Positions 13,264-15,985 of a stretch of DNA of 15,985 nt are shown one piece after another (the first letter of the stretch is position 1; each line of letters begins with the position of its first letter). A program made the translations under genes and the position numbers. Origin of the DNA: an uncultured Christensenellaceae bacterium (GTDB taxonomy: Bacteria > Bacillota > Clostridia > Christensenellales > CAG-138); assembly GCA_902475645.1 (NCBI GenBank), contig CABSAH010000021.1, positions 1 through 15,985 of the forward strand, in the 5' to 3' direction. The notes below the pieces were generated by a model that was given only the letters and a program-made list of their open reading frames with translations, searched no databases and was not told where the DNA came from.

Positions 13264-14990
13264 TATTCCTCCACCCCCTTCTGCTGAGAATAGTACACCT
13301 CGCGGTATATTTCGCTGCGCTGCATCAGCTCCGTATGCGAGCCCACGTCGTCTATCCTGCCTTCGTTCATAATAACTATCCTGTCCGCATCCATAACGCT
13401 TGCTATGCGCTGGGCGATTATTATGGTTGTGGTATCGGAAAGCTCCTCCCTGAGCGCCCTTCTTATTGCCGCATCGGTAGCGGTATCCACCGCGCTTGTG
13501 GAATCATCCAGTATTATTATTTTGGGCCTTGATATAAGCGCACGGGCTATGCAAAGCCTTTGCTTCTGCCCTCCTGATACGTTCACGCCGCCCTGACCAA
13601 GCTCGGTATCGTATCCGTCTGGAAAGCTCCGTATGAACCCGTCCGCCGCGGCCGCGCGGCACGCCCGCTCTATTTCCTCATCCGTAGCGTCCGCATTGCC
13701 CCATTTAAGGTTTTCCTTTATGGTGCCGGAAAACAGCACGTTCTTTTGCAGCACCATGGATACGCTGCGCCTAAGCGTTTGCATATTGTATTCCTTAACG
13801 TTGTGCCCCGCAACCTTAACGGCCCCGCCCGTGGCCTCATAAAGCCTTGGTATAAGCTGCACCAGCGTGCTTTTTGCGCTGCCCGTGCCGCCTATTATGC
13901 CAATGGTTTCGCCAGAGGCTATTTTGAGATTTATATGCTCAAGGTTCGGGTTATCCGGATTGCCGTTATAGCTGAAGCATACGTCGTCAAACTCTATCGA
14001 GCCGTCCGCAACGGCAATGTCCCTTGCATCGTCGTCGTTAATGGAGGGCTTTTCCGCAAGCACCTCGGTTATCCTCGTCATGCTGGCGCGGCTCATAACA
14101 AGCATAACCATCATCATGGCAACCATCATAACGGCGCTGAGCACCTGCCCTATATAGCTTATAAAGCTTATAAGGTCGCCCGCTTGCAGCCTGCCTTCAA
14201 CTATCTGCACCCCGCCGAGATAGCATACGGCAATCATGCATATATACACCATATACTGCGCAAGGGGCATTGCCACAACCAGCAGCTTTTCGGCCTTTAC
14301 CTGATAATCCCTTACCTCATTTGCCGAAAAGCCGAAGCGTTCATCCTCGTAATCCCCGCGCACGAAGGCCTTCACAACGCGGATAGCCGTAAGGTTCTCC
14401 TGCACGCTGGCGTTCATGGCGTCGAACTTGGAAAGCATTGCCTTGAACCGCGGGAAGGTCTTTTTCATAAGTATGCATATTATAATTGCCGCTGCGGGCA
14501 GCGCGAACAGGAATACCACCGCCAAATCCGGGCTTATCCTTACGGCCATTACGGTTGCGGCAATCAGCATGAACGGCGCGCGAATGAACGTGCGCACGGA
14601 CATCATATATGTGTTCTGAATGGTGTTCACGTCCGTGGTAAGGCGGGTTATAAGGCTTGCCGTTGAAAAGCGGTCAACATTTGCAAACGAAAAGCTCTGC
14701 ACCTTTTCAAAAAGCCCGCCGCGCAGGTTCTTTGCAAAGCCCGCGCTGGATACGCTTGCAAACCTTGCGCTCAGCGCGCCAAGGCTAAGCGAAGCTATCG
14801 CCATAAGTATCATAAGCAGACCGCGCTGTATTATAAACGCGGTGTCCTTATTGGCTATGCCAATGTTCACTATGTCCGCCATCATGTACGGTATGCTCAC
14901 CTCCACCAGTACCTCGCCTATTATTGTAAGCGCGGCAAGGGCGGATTTGAACCGGTAGCCCTTAGTGTAGGGCCAAATGCTCTTTATCAT
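13263..14990 (-). CDS. ABC exporter half-transporter with degenerate ATPase site (BmrC/LmrC-type)
   Basis: 575-residue half-transporter: six-helix transmembrane domain (about 15-305), then a nucleotide-binding domain. Walker A is GGTGSAKST (367-375), Q-loop Gln415 and signature VSGGQ (471-475). Walker B reads IIILDD, with Asp496 where the catalytic Glu is expected, and the H-loop is Gln527 instead of His. These paired changes mark the non-hydrolysing site of heterodimeric type I exporters, so it should work with the 11392-13263 product. It is the middle gene of the marR operon. Its ATG overlaps the marR TGA by 4 nt (ATGA), and its TAA overlaps the next ATG by 1 nt, giving tight translational coupling and probably 1:1 synthesis. 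No truncation is seen. Confidence 0.93.
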   Translation of the reverse strand: MIKSIWPYTKGYRFKSALAALTIIGEVLVEVSIPYMMADIVNIGIANKDTAFIIQRGLLMILMAIASLSLGALSARFASVSSAGFAKNLRGGLFEKVQSFSFANVDRFSTASLITRLTTDVNTIQNTYMMSVRTFIRAPFMLIAATVMAVRISPDLAVVFLFALPAAAIIICILMKKTFPRFKAMLSKFDAMNASVQENLTAIRVVKAFVRGDYEDERFGFSANEVRDYQVKAEKLLVVAMPLAQYMVYICMIAVCYLGGVQIVEGRLQAGDLISFISYIGQVLSAVMMVAMMMVMLVMSRASMTRITEVLAEKPSINDDDARDIAVADGSIEFDDVCFSYNGNPDNPNLEHINLKIASGETIGIIGGTGSAKSTLVQLIPRLYEATGGAVKVAGHNVKEYNMQTLRRSVSMVLQKNVLFSGTIKENLKWGNADATDEEIERACRAAAADGFIRSFPDGYDTELGQGGVNVSGGQKQRLCIARALISRPKIIILDDSTSAVDTATDAAIRRALREELSDTTTIIIAQRIASVMDADRIVIMNEGRIDDVGSHTELMQRSEIYREVYYSQQKGVEE

Positions 14991-15475
14991 GCCCGTTCAT
15001 CGTCCTCCATCCTTCTCAGTTCCTTCATAAGCTCGCTCATGGGCTTACCCGCGCCCTCCTTATAGAGGTTTTCGGCCATGCGGATATAAAGCTCTACCAG
15101 CTTTTCCTTATCCGCGTCGCTCATGCCGTCAAGCATTTCATCATGCAGCCTTTTGAATGCGGCCTTAACCTTTTTGTGGTTCACCCTGCCCTTTTCGGTC
15201 AGCTCAAGGCGCGTGCAGCGCATATCCTTTTCGTCGGCCGTTTTCATTATCAGCCCCGCGTTTTCCATGCGCCTTACGCTGCATGTTATGCTCGGCGGGC
15301 TTACGCCCAGCGACTCTGCGGCCTCCGCCTGCGTGCAGCGCGGATGCGTTTCTATGTAGTCCAGTATCGGCCCCTGCCCGCGGTGCGCATCCGTTCCGCG
15401 CAGCATGGTCTGTATTCGCATACGCCGTATCAGCTCCATTCTGTGCATGGCGTCGGCAACGCTCCTGTTGTCCAT
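14987..15475 (-). CDS. MarR-family transcriptional regulator of the ABC exporter operon
   Basis: 162-residue winged-helix regulator. It has an N-terminal helix (about 4-25), helix-turn-helix CTQAEAAESLGVSPPSITCS (47-66), recognition helix and wing (67-95, with RRMENAGLI and LELTEKG) and a C-terminal dimerisation helix pair (100-160). Proteins of this kind usually repress their own operon and release DNA on binding an efflux substrate, which fits its place as first gene before the two half-transporters. ATG 15473-15475 is chosen because AAAGGAG lies 8 nt upstream. A longer frame to 15559 would begin inside the presumed promoter and operator region and is rejected. The effector is unknown. Confidence 0.9.
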   Translation of the reverse strand: MDNRSVADAMHRMELIRRMRIQTMLRGTDAHRGQGPILDYIETHPRCTQAEAAESLGVSPPSITCSVRRMENAGLIMKTADEKDMRCTRLELTEKGRVNHKKVKAAFKRLHDEMLDGMSDADKEKLVELYIRMAENLYKEGAGKPMSELMKELRRMEDDERA

Positions 15476-15525
15476 ACCTCGCTCTCCTTTCGTAAAAATC
15501 CCATAAATACTATATTCTTTCGAAT

Positions 15526-15557
15526 CGCTTAACCGCTTAATAGTTAACCGGCTAATC
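15526..15557. promoter_or_regulatory. Four degenerate tandem 8-mers, possible MarR operator
   Basis: Successive blocks CGCTTAAC, CGCTTAAT, AGTTAACC and GGCTAATC. TTAACCG occurs at 15529-15535 and again at 15544-15550, and the GTTAAC palindrome lies at 15543-15548. The position between the candidate promoter and the marR start suits autorepression. Confidence 0.35.
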
Positions 15558-15561
15558 ACTA

Positions 15562-15568
15562 TTCGACA
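15562..15568 (-). promoter_or_regulatory. Perfect Spo0A-box sequence (TGTCGAA)
   Basis: The minus strand reads AAATGTCGAATAG, containing the 7-bp 0A-box core TGTCGAA. It sits at the predicted marR transcription start and 194 bp before the Spo0A-like gene. Further TTCGA cores lie at 15519, 15584 and 15604. A single 7-mer can arise by chance, so function is inferred from clustering and context. Confidence 0.45.
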
Positions 15569-15569
15569 T

Positions 15570-15599
15570 TTTATACATAAAACTTCGAAAAAACAACAA
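15570..15599 (-). promoter_or_regulatory. Candidate promoter of the marR-ABC operon
   Basis: Minus strand TTGTTG (15594-15599), 18-nt spacer, TATAAA (15570-15575), which would start transcription near 15563 and give a leader of nearly 90 nt. The 0A box lies at the predicted start and the tandem 8-mers just downstream. A second -10-like TATAGT lies nearer the gene but lacks a -35 box. Confidence 0.4.
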
Positions 15600-15715
15600 A
15601 AACTTCGATATTTTACAAAAAAGTCTTATTTTCTTGTTTTTATCGCCAAAAAATGTGGTTTTCTGCTAAATTCTTCCCCTATCGCTGCGGAAAATGCGGT
15701 GTTATGCTTTATACA

Positions 15716-15740
15716 CGGAAAGCAAAATTTCCCACCGAAT
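15716..15740 (+). promoter_or_regulatory. Sigma-H-like promoter candidate for the Spo0A-like gene
   Basis: CGGAAAG (15716-15722), 11 nt, ACCGAAT (15734-15740). The -10 half fits the sigma-H pattern RnnGAAT exactly and the spacing is right, while the -35 half matches AGGAATT only partly. In Bacillus the sporulation-induced spo0A promoter uses sigma-H, so the position is plausible. The leader would be about 15 nt with GGAGG at 15751-15755. Confidence 0.3.
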
Positions 15741-15761
15741 AGACATTATAGGAGGACGCAT

Positions 15762-15985
15762 ATGACAAAATTTAAGGTATTGATGGCGGATGGCAACCCG
15801 CAGATGCTCAGCATAATGAAGGAATACTTCACCGCGCAGGAGAACGTGAGCGTATTCGATGCCGTGACCGATGGCGTAAGCGCGCTGGAGGCGCTGCACA
15901 AGAGCCGCTACGACGTGCTGATAACCGAGCTTATAATGCCGCGCGCGGATGGGTTTGAAATAATGGAGCGCATTGCGGCGGGGCT
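15762..15985 (+). CDS. Spo0A-like response regulator, receiver domain (cut by window edge), atypical phospho-acceptor
   Basis: The first 74 residues of a response regulator; the rest is outside the window. It opens MTKFKVLMADGNPQMLSIMK, with spacing like Spo0A (KVxxADDNxE...LKEY), and continues through DGVSALEAL and YDVLITELIMPRADGFEIME, resembling the Spo0A segment around Asp56. Two key residues differ. The second acidic-pocket residue is Gly11 (Asp in Spo0A), while Asp10 is kept. The phospho-acceptor position 56 is Glu (codon GAG, 15927-15929) instead of Asp. Standard Asp phosphorylation is therefore not expected; Glu may mimic the phosphorylated state. GGAGG lies 6 nt before the ATG. It could be the main Spo0A, a paralogue, or another regulator class; the missing DNA-binding domain would decide. 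Confidence 0.65.
   Translation, partial: MTKFKVLMADGNPQMLSIMKEYFTAQENVSVFDAVTDGVSALEALHKSRYDVLITELIMPRADGFEIMERIAAG

Larger units (their letters stand above)
15476..15761. other. AT-rich divergent control region between marR and the Spo0A-like gene
   Basis: 286 bp much richer in A/T than the genes around it, with many short A- and T-tracts that may bend the DNA. It holds the marR ribosome-binding site and promoter candidate, tandem 8-mers, a perfect 0A-box sequence, repeated TTCGA cores, a sigma-H-like promoter candidate and the GGAGG of the right-hand gene (15751-15755). No gene is visible in it. Confidence 0.7.

Noticed and set aside
15476..15559. 28-residue N-terminal extension of the MarR regulator
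   Set aside because: It would translate the operator-like region; AAAGGAG supports the ATG at 15475.

Overview
The window looks like a chromosomal segment of an endospore-forming Clostridia-type Firmicute. Evidence for this is a spoVAC-spoVAD-spoVAE cassette, an Spo0A-like receiver domain, AGGAGG-type ribosome-binding sites, and G+C-rich repeats of a kind I associate with gut Clostridia. Codon use is unusual: isoleucine is written mostly ATA (14 of 16 Ile codons in spoVAC, none ATC). No rRNA, tRNA, CRISPR array or recognisable transposase gene was found. Genus and species cannot be read from the window.

Layout. Position 1-922 (minus) is the first three quarters of phosphoglycerate kinase, cut by the window edge, with a good promoter. 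Divergent from it is a lipoprotein gene (1068-1847) whose only visible promoter would start the transcript at or next to the ATG. Then come a hairpin, a 51-codon orphan or relic frame and the spoVA cassette (2255-4137) for dipicolinic acid transport during sporulation. Positions 4138-5383 have no credible gene. This stretch holds a 943-bp element bounded by 118-bp inverted repeats of about 91% identity, filled with short hairpin repeats. Next, on the minus strand, are pnp (5384-7480) and a copper ATPase gene (7612-10128) whose reading frame runs into a CopZ-like domain that has its own ribosome-binding site and ATG. A divergent orphan solute-binding lipoprotein (10329-11330) follows. A bidirectional terminator separates it from a minus-strand operon, marR - ABC half-transporter with degenerate ATPase residues - ABC half-transporter with canonical residues, joined by 4-nt and 1-nt overlaps. 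The right edge (15762 onward, plus) is the start of an Spo0A-like response regulator.

How the genes work together. The spoVA genes and the Spo0A-like gene belong to the sporulation programme. The marR/ABC trio is a typical self-regulated, drug-efflux-type heterodimer. copA with its CopZ domain forms a copper export and chaperone unit. pgk and pnp are housekeeping genes. The marR and Spo0A-like genes diverge from an AT-rich 286-bp region that contains a perfect Spo0A-box sequence and several helically spaced TTCGA motifs.

The most unusual points are the Spo0A-like receiver with Glu in place of the phospho-acceptor Asp (position 56) and Gly for the second acidic-pocket residue (position 11), the CopA-CopZ frame with an apparent internal start, the 943-bp inverted-repeat element, and the apparently leaderless lipoprotein gene.
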